Shown here: piece after piece, positions 52,462 to 61,512 of the stretch
How the letters are laid out: each line of letters opens with the position of its first letter
Position numbering within the stretch: the first letter of the stretch is position 1
NCBI RefSeq assembly: GCF_003515705.1
Contig: NZ_QWEH01000011.1
Coordinates: forward strand, 89,434 to 153,433
Reading direction: 5' to 3'
Origin: Oceanobacillus profundus
GTDB taxonomy: Bacteria > Bacillota > Bacilli > Bacillales > Amphibacillaceae
DNA: 64,000 nt
Translations under genes and position numbers: made by a program
Notes under the pieces: model-generated
Told to the model about the DNA's origin: nothing
Database searches by the model: none
The model's input: the letters and a program-made list of their open reading frames with translations, nothing else

Positions 52462-53025
52462 ATGGCTACTGAAAACTTCCAACACAGCTACAGTTTAACT
52501 GAGATTGCAAAACAACTCGGCCGTCCACGGACAACCGTACAAGAATGGCGAAATCAATTTAAACCATACCTTCCGACTGTTCAGGGTACTCAAGGAAGAA
52601 CTACAAGATATGAAGCTAGCGCATTAGCACTTTTTCAATTAATCGCCCATCTGAAAGAAGCAAACGAACCAATTAGCATTATCGAACAAGCATTAATAGA
52701 AAACAGTGCAACCACTTCGGACAATACAACTGCAAACATTCCATCTTTTCAGCCACAAGTTTACGAAGGGTTAAAACAATTAGCTGTTGCACTGGATGAA
52801 CAGCGACAGCTTAACAAAGCAATCATGAAAGAACTGCAGGAGTTACGACAGCAGCAGACCACATACTATCACGAACTAATGGAGCTGCTAGATCGACAAA
52901 ACAATGTAGAGGAAAATATTCGAACCCGAGACTTTCGCTTGTTAGAAACGATGCGTGATATGCAAGATAAGAAGAAAAAGGAGAAACAGCGTGGAGGTTT
53001 TTTTTCCATTGTATTTAATAGGTGA
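52462..53025 (+). CDS. MerR-like HTH plus coiled-coil DNA-binding protein
   Basis: 187-residue protein. N-terminal MerR/RacA-like helix-turn-helix (about 8-75) with YSLTEIAKQLGRPRTTVQEWRNQFKPYLPTVQG and TTRYEASALALFQLIAHLKE. A long Gln-rich coiled coil follows (about 95-165), and a basic tail FRLLETMRDMQDKKKKEKQRGGFFSIVF similar to the DUF3967-type C-terminus of bacillar RacA-like and plasmid proteins. ATG at 52462 has AAAGGGAGAGTGCAAT; the earlier in-frame TTG has no site. Could be a chromosome-anchoring or regulatory protein; its targets are unknown. Own terminator follows. The 541-bp gap 51921-52461 upstream is AT-rich with nothing else seen. Confidence 0.75.
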   Translation: MATENFQHSYSLTEIAKQLGRPRTTVQEWRNQFKPYLPTVQGTQGRTTRYEASALALFQLIAHLKEANEPISIIEQALIENSATTSDNTTANIPSFQPQVYEGLKQLAVALDEQRQLNKAIMKELQELRQQQTTYYHELMELLDRQNNVEENIRTRDFRLLETMRDMQDKKKKEKQRGGFFSIVFNR

Positions 53026-53119
53026 ATTAACTACTAATTGGTCTAGCCAGCTCTAATCAATCTGTTGCATTCATCTTCTCTTACAACCTTTGAACCTATC
53101 TTCCGCTAACTTTTACACA

Positions 53120-53153
53120 AACCATCCAATGAAGCACCACATGGATGGTTTTT
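53120..53153 (+). terminator. Terminator of the HTH/coiled-coil gene
   Basis: ACCATCCA...TGGATGGT stem followed by TTTTTT, 95 bp after the stop. The rest of the 412-bp gap to pucG is AT-rich and should hold the pucG promoter. Confidence 0.8.
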
Positions 53154-53437
53154 TATTCTTCTCTTTTACAGGCATCAAAATATATCTTTCCCTTAATCAA
53201 ATAATAGAAGTTGTTCGTTTTGCACAAAATTAAACATAATAAATAGTGCAGAATGCTTAATGATATATCATCAAATTTTTAGTACAATATTAGAATCGTT
53301 AATTAATTTAAACAATAGCTTAACATTTCATATTTTACATCCTCCATTCCACACTAGTTAGTCTAGTTAATATATCCAGTAAATTTATAAAAACTGAATC
53401 TTTTATAAATTAATCGATAAAAAGGAGAAATTCAACT

Positions 53438-54664
53438 ATGTACACAGAACTAAACACACCAGCTAGAACGATTATGACTCCAGGGCCGGTAGAAGCTGAG
53501 CCACGTGTGCTTCGGGCAATGGCTACTCCTATACTAGGTCAGTTTGATCCAGCTTTTACTGAAATCATGGATCGTGTAATGAACATGCTTCGAGAACTTT
53601 TTCAGACAAAAAATAAATGGGCTTTCCCGATTGATGGAACGTCAAGATCAGGTGCTGAAGCGCTGCTTTGCAGTATTATTGAACCAGGAGATAAAGTTTT
53701 CATTCCGATATATGGAAGATTTGGTTATTTATTAAATGAGATTTGCGAACGATACGGTGCAGAGGTTCACACGATGGAATGTGAATGGGGAGAAGTTTTT
53801 GACCCAGAAGCAGTAATCAAAGAAATGAAAAAAGTAAAACCGAAAATTACAGCAATCGTGCATGGTGAAACATCAACAGGTCAAATGCAGCCTTTAGAAG
53901 AAATTGGGAAAGCTTGCAGAGAACAAGATATACTGTTTGTCGTTGATGCTGTTGCATCCATCGGGGGTACTCCTGTAAAAGTAGATGAATGGTTTATTGA
54001 TGGTATCGTTGGCGGTACACAAAAATGCTTATCTGTTCCGTCTGGGATGGCACCAATTACGTATAATGATAGAATTGAAAAAGTAATTCAAGCCAGAAAG
54101 AAAGTTGAAAAAGGGATTGAAACAGAAGATGACAGACAAAATCTTGGAAGCAATCCTTTTATAAAAAGCAATTACTTTGACGTCAGTATGCTTCAAGATT
54201 ACTGGGGTCCGAGACGCTTAAATCACCATACAGAAGCAACTTCTATGATTTATGCTCTTCATGAAGGACTTCGGATTGTACTTGAAGAAGGATTAGAAGA
54301 ACGTTTTGCTCGTCACAAGCATCACGAACAGGCTCTAATAGCTGGTATTGAAGCAATGGGATTAGATATATATGGGAATATTGACTCCAAACTCCCCGTA
54401 GTTACCTGTGTCACAATACCAGAAGGAATTGATGGTGAATCCGTACGGAAAATGCTGCTTGATGAATTTACAATTGAAATTGCAAGTTCATTTGGTCCTC
54501 TACAAGGAAAAATCTGGCGAATTGGCACAATGGGTTATAGCTGCCGGAAAGAAAATGTTCTGTTTGCATTAGCAGGATTAGAAGCAGTATTGATCCGTCA
54601 CAATGCTCCTATTCAAGTTGGCAAAGCGTTGCAGGCAGCATTGGATGTTTACAATAACAACTAA
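53438..54664 (+). CDS. pucG: (S)-ureidoglycine--glyoxylate transaminase
   Basis: 408-residue fold-type I PLP aminotransferase of the alanine-glyoxylate/serine-pyruvate group. It starts with the TPGPVEAEPRVLRAM substrate loop, the PLP phosphate site FPIDGTSRSGAEALL, VVDAVASIGGTPV, and the Schiff-base lysine in GGTQKCLSVPSG (Lys196), with NHHTEATSMIYALHEGL further on. The PucG identity is from overall resemblance and context. PucG moves the amino group of ureidoglycine to glyoxylate, giving oxalurate and glycine. It lies apart from the main gene run on the opposite strand. ATG with AAAAGGAGAAATTCAACT. Confidence 0.88.
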   Translation: MYTELNTPARTIMTPGPVEAEPRVLRAMATPILGQFDPAFTEIMDRVMNMLRELFQTKNKWAFPIDGTSRSGAEALLCSIIEPGDKVFIPIYGRFGYLLNEICERYGAEVHTMECEWGEVFDPEAVIKEMKKVKPKITAIVHGETSTGQMQPLEEIGKACREQDILFVVDAVASIGGTPVKVDEWFIDGIVGGTQKCLSVPSGMAPITYNDRIEKVIQARKKVEKGIETEDDRQNLGSNPFIKSNYFDVSMLQDYWGPRRLNHHTEATSMIYALHEGLRIVLEEGLEERFARHKHHEQALIAGIEAMGLDIYGNIDSKLPVVTCVTIPEGIDGESVRKMLLDEFTIEIASSFGPLQGKIWRIGTMGYSCRKENVLFALAGLEAVLIRHNAPIQVGKALQAALDVYNNN

Positions 54665-54706
54665 AAATAAGCGGAAGATGAAATAGTATAATTTTCTGCA
54701 TAAAAC

Positions 54707-54736
54707 AAAAGCATCGCTACAAAGGGCGATGCTTTT
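54707..54736. terminator. Bidirectional terminator between pucG and the AbgT gene
   Basis: AAAAGCATCGC-TACAAAGG-GCGATGCTTTT stem with A/T-runs both sides, shared by the convergent genes. Confidence 0.9.
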
Positions 54737-54745
54737 CAATATTCA

Positions 54746-56278
54746 TTAATAGTGAAGCGGTCCACCAGGTCCAAGCGGAATTCCGAACAGGAACCATATA
54801 ATTAGCATGATTGTCCAGCCAATTAAGAAGAACATAGAGTATGGTACCATAACCGATACTAATGTCCCAATCCCCATTTTCTTATCATACTTCTGGGCAA
54901 ATGCAATAATTATTGCAAAGTACGTCATTAACGGTGAAATAATGTTTGTTGACGAATCTGCAATCCGGTATGCCATTTGTGTCAGTTCCGGGGAATAGCC
55001 CATCTGCATCATAATTGGCACAAAGATTGGAGCCATCATTGCCCATTTTGCAGTGGCACTTCCAATAAATATGTTTATGACCGCTGTGATGAGAATAAAT
55101 GTAACAATTAATGGTATTCCAGTTAGGTTAACACTATCCAAAAATTCTGCACCGTATACTCCGAGAACTAGTCCCATATTCGACTCGTTAAAGAATGCAA
55201 CAAATTGACCTGCAGTAAAGGCCAGTACAATAAACATTCCCATGGAAGCCATCGTATCGGACATTTGCGCTGCAACATCTTTATCGTTTCGAATTGATTT
55301 CGTAACAATACCATAAACAAGTCCAGGAACAAAAAATAGAATCGCGATAATTGGAACTAATGAACTCATAAATGGTGATTGGATAATTTGTGCCATCAAA
55401 TCTCCTTCTGTGCCACGCAATGGCGCATTTGGCGGCAACACAAGCAGTAATGCCAGTACTAAAGCGACAAACACCGCAACACCAGACCAGATAAGTCCTT
55501 TCTTCTCAATCGATTGAAGCCCGTCCAGTTTTTCCTTCTGATCCCCATTATATGCTCCAAGTCGAGGTTCAACAATTCGCTCGGTTACCCAAGCTCCGAT
55601 AAACGTCAACACAAATACAGATGCTGCGATGAAAAACCAATTCATTGCAATATTCATGGTTTCTGCATACGCCGGGTCAATTATTGCTGCTCCCGCAATC
55701 GTCAACTCACCAAGCAGTACGTCCGTACCTGATAATAATAGATTCGCACTAAATCCACCTGAAACACCAGCAAATGCTGCTGCAAGTCCAGCTAGCGGGT
55801 GTCTGCCAAGTGCCGCAAAAATCATTGCACCAAGTGGTGGCAGTACAACATAGCCAGCATCAGATGCTACACTTGACATGATACCGGCAAAGACTAGCCC
55901 CAGTGTAATAAACCGCTTTGGTACGGATAATACAAATCCACGTAATAATGCACTTATCAAGCCTGTCCGTTCGGCAACACCGATACCAAGCATCGTTACG
56001 AGAACAACACCTAGTGGAGCGAAACCAATAAAGTTATCCGTCAAACTTGAAAATATATATTGGATGCCTTCCGCACTTAGTAAATTCTTGATTTCAACAG
56101 TTGTTCCTTCTTCTCCAGGATGTTCTACACTTATTCCCAATGGTTGGAAGGCTGCTGATAACAGTAATACAATCAGAGCTAAAATAGCAAATAATGTTAC
56201 TGGATGCGGAAGTTTATTTCCGGACGCTTCAACAAAATCCAAGAAACGCTGAAAAAATCCCTTCTTTCCTTTTGCCAT
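54746..56278 (-). CDS. AbgT-family transporter
   Basis: 510-residue carrier of the AbgT (p-aminobenzoyl-glutamate transporter/sulfonamide exporter) family. Marks: FLDFVEASGNKLPHPVTLFAILAL at the start, VVLVTMLGIGVAERTGLI, GIMSSVASDAGYVVLPPLGA, FSANLLLSGTDVLLGE, INIFIGSATAKWAMMAPIFVPIMMQMG and RIADSSTNIISPLMTYFAII, the two pseudo-symmetric hairpins with the substrate Ser/Asp residues. About nine to eleven membrane helices. Single gene with AGGAGGATTACTTT. The M20 amidohydrolase of AbgAB type is not adjacent. The substrate could be aminobenzoyl-glutamate or another amide. Confidence 0.9.
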   Translation of the reverse strand: MAKGKKGFFQRFLDFVEASGNKLPHPVTLFAILALIVLLLSAAFQPLGISVEHPGEEGTTVEIKNLLSAEGIQYIFSSLTDNFIGFAPLGVVLVTMLGIGVAERTGLISALLRGFVLSVPKRFITLGLVFAGIMSSVASDAGYVVLPPLGAMIFAALGRHPLAGLAAAFAGVSGGFSANLLLSGTDVLLGELTIAGAAIIDPAYAETMNIAMNWFFIAASVFVLTFIGAWVTERIVEPRLGAYNGDQKEKLDGLQSIEKKGLIWSGVAVFVALVLALLLVLPPNAPLRGTEGDLMAQIIQSPFMSSLVPIIAILFFVPGLVYGIVTKSIRNDKDVAAQMSDTMASMGMFIVLAFTAGQFVAFFNESNMGLVLGVYGAEFLDSVNLTGIPLIVTFILITAVINIFIGSATAKWAMMAPIFVPIMMQMGYSPELTQMAYRIADSSTNIISPLMTYFAIIIAFAQKYDKKMGIGTLVSVMVPYSMFFLIGWTIMLIIWFLFGIPLGPGGPLHY

Positions 56279-56458
56279 AAAGTAATCCTCCTATTAAATT
56301 TAAATGAATAATTTTCTGAAAAATATAACCAAATTTAGTCACGACATCCATTATACATACTTATAGACTTAATTTAAACCGCTCTAAAAATAGTAATAAT
56401 AATAGATCATTTCCCAATTTATATGTTATTTAAAATCTTAGATCAACTATAATATCAA

Positions 56459-56505
56459 TTACAATTAGCCCCATGTGTTCTTTGAACACATGGGGCTAAT
56501 TGTAA
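56459..56505 (-). terminator. 22-bp perfect inverted repeat, terminator of fdhD
   Basis: TTACAATTAGCCCCATGTGTTC-TTT-reverse complement, a 22-bp perfect stem with a 3-nt loop, 67 bp after the fdhD stop. The only feature besides promoters in the 294-bp gap. Confidence 0.7.
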
Positions 56506-56572
56506 TGATAGCAGTATTTTATTATTATACATGCAAAATAAGTTATATGGAGTGCTGATTCACAATCTCTTT

Positions 56573-57379
56573 TCATGGTGCATTCATTGCTGTATTGATT
56601 ATCCGTTCTGGATGTGTATATACATTCATTTTATTTCCTCTGGCAAAGCCAATCGTCGTAATGCCTAGATCAGCTGCTAGCTGCAACCCCAAATCTGTCG
56701 GTGCAGATTTAGAAAGGAGAATGCCAACACCTATTTTAGATATTTTCAGCAATACTTCCGATGAAATCCGACCACTAAAAACGATAAGTTTATCTGCCAC
56801 TCTTATTTTTTCATGAATAATATGCCCATATATTTTATCCAATGCATTATGGCGTCCGATATCGGTCCTTATCGTAAGTATTCCTTCGCAAGTAGCAAGT
56901 GCTGCATTATGGACACCGCCTGTACGAATAAATTGCTCCGAATTCGTTTGCAGTTCTTTCATTAACTGAAAGCATTGATCGACTGTTATTGATAGCTTGC
57001 TCGTTATCGTTTTGGCCGTTTTTACATCACTTTTAAAATAAAACTGTCGGCTTTTCCCGCAGCAAGAACCGATAAAGCGTTTCGAGTGGTCAATTTGAGA
57101 AGGATCGATCTGTTTATACAGATCCACATAAGCAAAGCCGAGTTTCTCGTCTATTGAGATTCGCCTTATTTCATCCTTAAACCGAATTACCCCTTCTGAG
57201 GCAAGAAAGCCGATGACTAGATCACTTTGATTGGACGGTGAACATACAATCGTTGCAAATTCACTTCCATTAATCCTAATCGTGAGCGGTGCTTCGATTG
57301 CAACCTCTTCATGTAAAATGGACTGGGAATGCCCATTAAATCGGATTATTTCCCAGCCATCCTCTTTCACATCAGTCAT
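56573..57379 (-). CDS. fdhD: Formate dehydrogenase accessory sulfurtransferase FdhD
   Basis: 268-residue FdhD/NarQ-family protein that carries sulfur from a desulfurase to the molybdenum cofactor, activating formate dehydrogenase. Family blocks: APLTIRINGSEFATIVCSP, DLVIGFLASEGVI, TGGVHNAALA, TDIGRHNALDKIYG and FSGRISSEVLLKISKIGVGILLSKSAPT. The sulfur-carrier loop reads FIGSCCGKSRQF (Cys-Cys-Gly), rather than the Cys-x-x-Cys of E. coli FdhD; both Cys are adjacent. It follows the oxidoreductase gene by 10 bp, an obvious functional pair. Translation initiation from ATG close to the previous stop. Confidence 0.93.
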   Translation of the reverse strand: MTDVKEDGWEIIRFNGHSQSILHEEVAIEAPLTIRINGSEFATIVCSPSNQSDLVIGFLASEGVIRFKDEIRRISIDEKLGFAYVDLYKQIDPSQIDHSKRFIGSCCGKSRQFYFKSDVKTAKTITSKLSITVDQCFQLMKELQTNSEQFIRTGGVHNAALATCEGILTIRTDIGRHNALDKIYGHIIHEKIRVADKLIVFSGRISSEVLLKISKIGVGILLSKSAPTDLGLQLAADLGITTIGFARGNKMNVYTHPERIINTAMNAP

Positions 57380-57389
57380 CTTAGCCCCC

Positions 57390-59744
57390 CTAGCTAATAT
57401 CTACTTCAAGCTCTTCTACTCTTTTTTCCACATATTTTGTATCTTTTTGAGCAAAATATGTTTCCGCCTTTTCAACGATTGCGGCTGCATTATATTCTGG
57501 AATTCCCGCAAATTCTTCATAAACACCCTTTGGAATAAGCATGTTTCCTTCTGGCCAATGTGCTTCAATATTTCCTCGTTTGACCGCTACAAATTTTGCA
57601 CGGCCATGGAATGTTCCGTGCTGATTGTATACAACAATTGCATCGCCTTCTTTTATGCCGATCTCTGTCCCATCTGCTTCATTCATTAATACATCATATC
57701 GATCCGCATCATTAAACGGATCTTTTTCTCCATAGATCATCGAATTAAACTGTTTGCCACGACGTGTTGTGACATAAAAATGTCCTTCAGGCTTGCGAAG
57801 CTCTGGCAATTCTACAGTTATCAAGTTTCCTTTTCCATCTGGTGTCGGACATACTCCACCTTCACAAAGCCATGCCCCTCCCCACTGAAACACATCACCC
57901 CGATTTTTCAGATGCTGAATCCCTTCATAGTTTGGTGCTGCCTTGGCAATTTCTGCACGTATTTCATCCGCTGTATTAAAATCAATTAAATGCTGCTGAT
58001 CAGGTTTTACCCGTTTAGCAAGATCAACGTATATTTCCCATTCCATCCGCGCTTCCTCAATACGTGGTCCCTTAATTTCCGGTGAATAATATACCATTCG
58101 TTCTGTAGAGGTAGAAGTACCACCACCAGGCTGCTCATATCTTGTCATCGCAGGTAAAACAATCACAGCTTCTCTCGCATCAGCAAATGTTGACGTATTA
58201 AAAATAATATCCTGGTGCACACGAATATCTATATTTTCCAAACATTGCTTGACAAAATCAGGATCTGGCATTGTTTCTAAGAAATTACCACCAGATAAAT
58301 AGTAAAGATCTAATTTACGTTCATGTTCCTCAGGCAAGACCGCATTTTCTAACGATACCCCAACGATATCTCCTTGCCACTCTGGAATATCAAATCCCCA
58401 AACCTTTTCTACCCGTTCTCTATTTCCCTTTTCCATTCCGCCACCAGGTAGTACGAACGGGTCTGCTCCCATTTCTCCAGATCCTTGTACACCAGAATGA
58501 CCACGGATTGGCATTAATCCGCAATGTTCTCTTCCTAAAAACCCTCTAAGTAATGCTAGGTTTGCAACTTGGGAGATATTATCTGTGCCAAATCGATGTT
58601 GCGTTAGCCCCATTGACCATACAAAGACAGCTGATTTCGATTTCGCAAGCAGTTCCGCTAGTTCAATCATCCGATGCTTCTGGATACCTGATGATGTGAC
58701 AAGCTGATCCCAATCATAAGCAGTGACCTTTTCTCGTAATTCCTCAAGCCCATTTGCATGCTGGGAAACGAAATCATGATCGATTGCTGATCCATGCTCC
58801 ATCTCTTCCATTTCAAACCAATGCTTCATGATGCCATGCATAAAGGCAATATCACCACCAATATTCACTTGGTACACATCATCCGCTATTTTTGTTCCGA
58901 ATAATGCGGACTCTGCAATCGATGGTACCCAATAATTATCCATCGCTGGCTCGTGGTATGGATTAATAATAATGATTTTCGTGCCTTTGCGTTTTGCTGC
59001 ATACATATACTTCGTTGAAACTGGTTGATTGTTAGCGGCAACAGATCCCCAGAAAATCAGGACATCCGTTCCAATCCAATCCTTATAATTACAAGTAGAT
59101 GCGCCGACTCCGATCGAGCGATTTAGTGCCGTTTTCGAAGGAGAATGACAGATTCTCGATGCATTGTCGATATTATTTGTACCTAAAAAACGTGCAACCT
59201 TGCCAACCGTATAGTAAACTTCATTCGTAATCCCTCGTGAAGTTGTATAAAATGCATAACGTTTCGGGTCAAGCTCTCTCATTTTGGCCGCGATTTTACC
59301 CAGTGCATCATTCCAAGAAATACGACTAAACTTTCTCTCTCCTGCCTTACGAATAAGTGGATAAGGAATTCGACCGAGCTTCCGCAACTCCGTACTGCTC
59401 ATTTTTCGTAAATCTTCTATATCCATATTTAATACACGCTCTTCAATCGCAGACATCGTATTTAAACGAAGGACATTTAATCGTGTTGTACATACATGCG
59501 GACCTGTTAATGTTTGATCATAAAGTCCAGAGACACCCAATGCGCAACCGTCACATACACCTTGTGTAAGAATTCTCGTAGCGTATGGTAAATTATCTTT
59601 ATTCTCCCAAACAACCTTCATCGTATCACGGATATGATGTGGCTTAATTTTTCCTAAACCGAACGGAACCTTACTTGCCCATAGTGCTGGATCAGGCTTT
59701 TTCGGTAGCTTGATAGGCCCTGTGTGCTTTGTTTCTCCCAACAT
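57390..59744 (-). CDS. FdhF/YdeP-family molybdopterin oxidoreductase
   Basis: 784-residue molybdenum enzyme (formate-dehydrogenase-alpha-like, YdeP type). An Fe-S site is suggested by Cys64, Cys67 (GVCDGC) and Cys85 (HVCTTRL). The Mo ligand is Cys199 in ASRICHSPSKTAL, in the place of FDH selenocysteine. RFLGTNNIDNASRIC, GVQGSGEMGADP, TRYEQPGGGTSTSTERMVYYSPE and a C-terminal MGD-binding beta-barrel (RRGKQFNSMIYGEKDPF) follow. No twin-arginine signal, so cytosolic. Together with fdhD it forms an operon. The YdeP group does not always oxidise formate, so the substrate stays open. The OxlT-like transporter gene upstream (38-bp gap) hints at formate or oxalate-type chemistry. Confidence 0.9.
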   Translation of the reverse strand: MLGETKHTGPIKLPKKPDPALWASKVPFGLGKIKPHHIRDTMKVVWENKDNLPYATRILTQGVCDGCALGVSGLYDQTLTGPHVCTTRLNVLRLNTMSAIEERVLNMDIEDLRKMSSTELRKLGRIPYPLIRKAGERKFSRISWNDALGKIAAKMRELDPKRYAFYTTSRGITNEVYYTVGKVARFLGTNNIDNASRICHSPSKTALNRSIGVGASTCNYKDWIGTDVLIFWGSVAANNQPVSTKYMYAAKRKGTKIIIINPYHEPAMDNYWVPSIAESALFGTKIADDVYQVNIGGDIAFMHGIMKHWFEMEEMEHGSAIDHDFVSQHANGLEELREKVTAYDWDQLVTSSGIQKHRMIELAELLAKSKSAVFVWSMGLTQHRFGTDNISQVANLALLRGFLGREHCGLMPIRGHSGVQGSGEMGADPFVLPGGGMEKGNRERVEKVWGFDIPEWQGDIVGVSLENAVLPEEHERKLDLYYLSGGNFLETMPDPDFVKQCLENIDIRVHQDIIFNTSTFADAREAVIVLPAMTRYEQPGGGTSTSTERMVYYSPEIKGPRIEEARMEWEIYVDLAKRVKPDQQHLIDFNTADEIRAEIAKAAPNYEGIQHLKNRGDVFQWGGAWLCEGGVCPTPDGKGNLITVELPELRKPEGHFYVTTRRGKQFNSMIYGEKDPFNDADRYDVLMNEADGTEIGIKEGDAIVVYNQHGTFHGRAKFVAVKRGNIEAHWPEGNMLIPKGVYEEFAGIPEYNAAAIVEKAETYFAQKDTKYVEKRVEELEVDIS

Positions 59745-59782
59745 TTATCCCTCCAGTTTTCTTTTATTAATGTACATTCAGC

Positions 59783-61060
59783 TTACTTTGTTACAGCTAC
59801 ACCAAGCTTTTGATTTGTAGCTTGTTGTGCATTTCGTAAACGATTAATATCTGCCCGGATCCAGATAGAAATAGCAAATGCGATGATAAATAAGATACCA
59901 AAAATCATCATCGTTAAATTATAACTATTCGTAGAGTCGTAGATTAAGGATAGTAGAATTGGACCAACTACCCCAGCAACCGCCCATGCAGTTAAAATAT
60001 ATCCATGAATCGCTCCAAGCTGTTTGGTTCCAAAGAGATCACCAATATAAGCTGGTATTGATGCAAACCCTCCACCATAACAAGTTAATATCGTAAAAAT
60101 AAGGATTTGAAAAACAATTCCATTCGACGCGAAGGGCAGCATGAAAAACGCGATAATTTGGAGGACAAAAAAAGTCGTATATACATTCGGCCTTCCAATA
60201 TAATCGGATAATGATGCCCAGCCCAGTCTTCCGCCACCATTAAATAACCCCATTATTCCAACCATTGCAGCTGCAGCTATCGGTGTCATCCCAGCTATAT
60301 CCTGTGCCATCGGCGAAGCTACAGCAATGACCGCAATTCCACAAGTAACATTTAAGAAAAGCATGCACCAAAGCATCCAGAAACGACGTGTTTTAATTGC
60401 CTCATTTGCTGTCAGCTGTGATAGATCCGCTTTAATTTTACGCGTACCATTCTGCCCGCTTTCTTTAAATCCCTTTGGTGCCCACCCCTCTGGTGGTGGA
60501 GATAAATATTGTGCTGCAAGTATCATCACAATAAAATAAACTGCACCAAGCACATAGAAAGTATTGGAAATACCGACCATATCAATCAGAGCTGCAGCTG
60601 CTGGTCCACTTAAAAGTGCTGCAAAACCAAATCCCATAATTGCTAATCCAGTAGCGAGGCCTCGGCGATCAGGAAACCATTTTACTAATGTTGATACAGG
60701 AGCAATATAACCAATTCCTAAACCGATTCCACCAATTACACCATAAAATACATACAATAAAAATAAGGACTCAAAAGCTGTTGCTAACCCAGATCCAGCT
60801 ACACCAACACTAAAAAATATCGCAGCAAGCATGGCAGACTTCTTTGGTCCTTGCTTTTCCACAAACCTTCCCATAAAGGCAGCAGAAAAACCAAGCATAA
60901 AAATAGCAATACTAAAAGCAAGCGATATTTCCGTTGTTTCCCATCCATATTGAGCCACCATAGGGTTAGTAAAAACACTCCAAGCATAGGCAGAGCCAAT
61001 TGAGATGTGAACCCCTACTGCAGATGCAGCAATTAACCAGCGATTTTTAACTTTTCCCAT
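59783..61060 (-). CDS. OxlT-family MFS transporter (oxalate/formate antiporter-like)
   Basis: 425-residue major facilitator with twelve helices. Hallmarks: GVHISIGSAYAWSVFTNPMVAQYGW (OxlT N-terminus), GFGFAALLSGP, the loop-2/3 MFS motif GRFVEKQGPKKSAML, ISPVSTL-like YIAPVSTLVKWFPDRRGLATGLAIMGFG, and GWASLSDYIGRPNVYT. Such proteins exchange oxalate/formate or other monocarboxylates. ATG at 61060 with AGGAGG 6 nt upstream (an ATG at 61066 abuts the site). Directly precedes the fdhF-fdhD pair, so it probably supplies or removes their substrate or product. Exact solute unknown. Confidence 0.85.
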   Translation of the reverse strand: MGKVKNRWLIAASAVGVHISIGSAYAWSVFTNPMVAQYGWETTEISLAFSIAIFMLGFSAAFMGRFVEKQGPKKSAMLAAIFFSVGVAGSGLATAFESLFLLYVFYGVIGGIGLGIGYIAPVSTLVKWFPDRRGLATGLAIMGFGFAALLSGPAAAALIDMVGISNTFYVLGAVYFIVMILAAQYLSPPPEGWAPKGFKESGQNGTRKIKADLSQLTANEAIKTRRFWMLWCMLFLNVTCGIAVIAVASPMAQDIAGMTPIAAAAMVGIMGLFNGGGRLGWASLSDYIGRPNVYTTFFVLQIIAFFMLPFASNGIVFQILIFTILTCYGGGFASIPAYIGDLFGTKQLGAIHGYILTAWAVAGVVGPILLSLIYDSTNSYNLTMMIFGILFIIAFAISIWIRADINRLRNAQQATNQKLGVAVTK

Positions 61061-61457
61061 ACACATCCTCCTAAATATGATTATGATATAAGGTTGCCAA
61101 TACTATAAAACAACTGCATGGAAAGGCTTACATAATATACCTTATTAGCTTGGCTAACTAAATAGAAAGCCATGATTAATTTTTAATATATTTTAATTTT
61201 TGAAATTTTAACCCAAATTTATCATGTAAGTAAATTTTAGTCAATTACTTGCCCTTGAAAATATATATGATACGAAACTTCTTATTTTACTTACTCAATA
61301 ACTTGAAATTCTACTCTTCAACATTAATAAGTCTTTTGTTCTAAAACTATTAGTCTGTGTGATTGTATCGAACAATAGTTTAAGACTATGTAAAATAATT
61401 AAAATATTTCAATTATTATTGAAACCAATACGATTTGATGTTATATTGAACATTAGA

Positions 61458-61472
61458 ATCAAGCGCTTTCAT
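61458..61472. promoter_or_regulatory. CRE-like site upstream of fdhA
   Basis: ATCAAGCGCTTTCAT; its reverse ATGAAAGCGCTTGAT is close to the CcpA consensus. 41 bp before the fdhA start and 398 bp upstream of the OxlT gene, in a 452-bp divergent region with otherwise AT-rich sequence. Confidence 0.45.
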
Positions 61473-61512
61473 AGACAAGCATCTCTAATATCATTTTATA
61501 AGGAGTGGTAGT

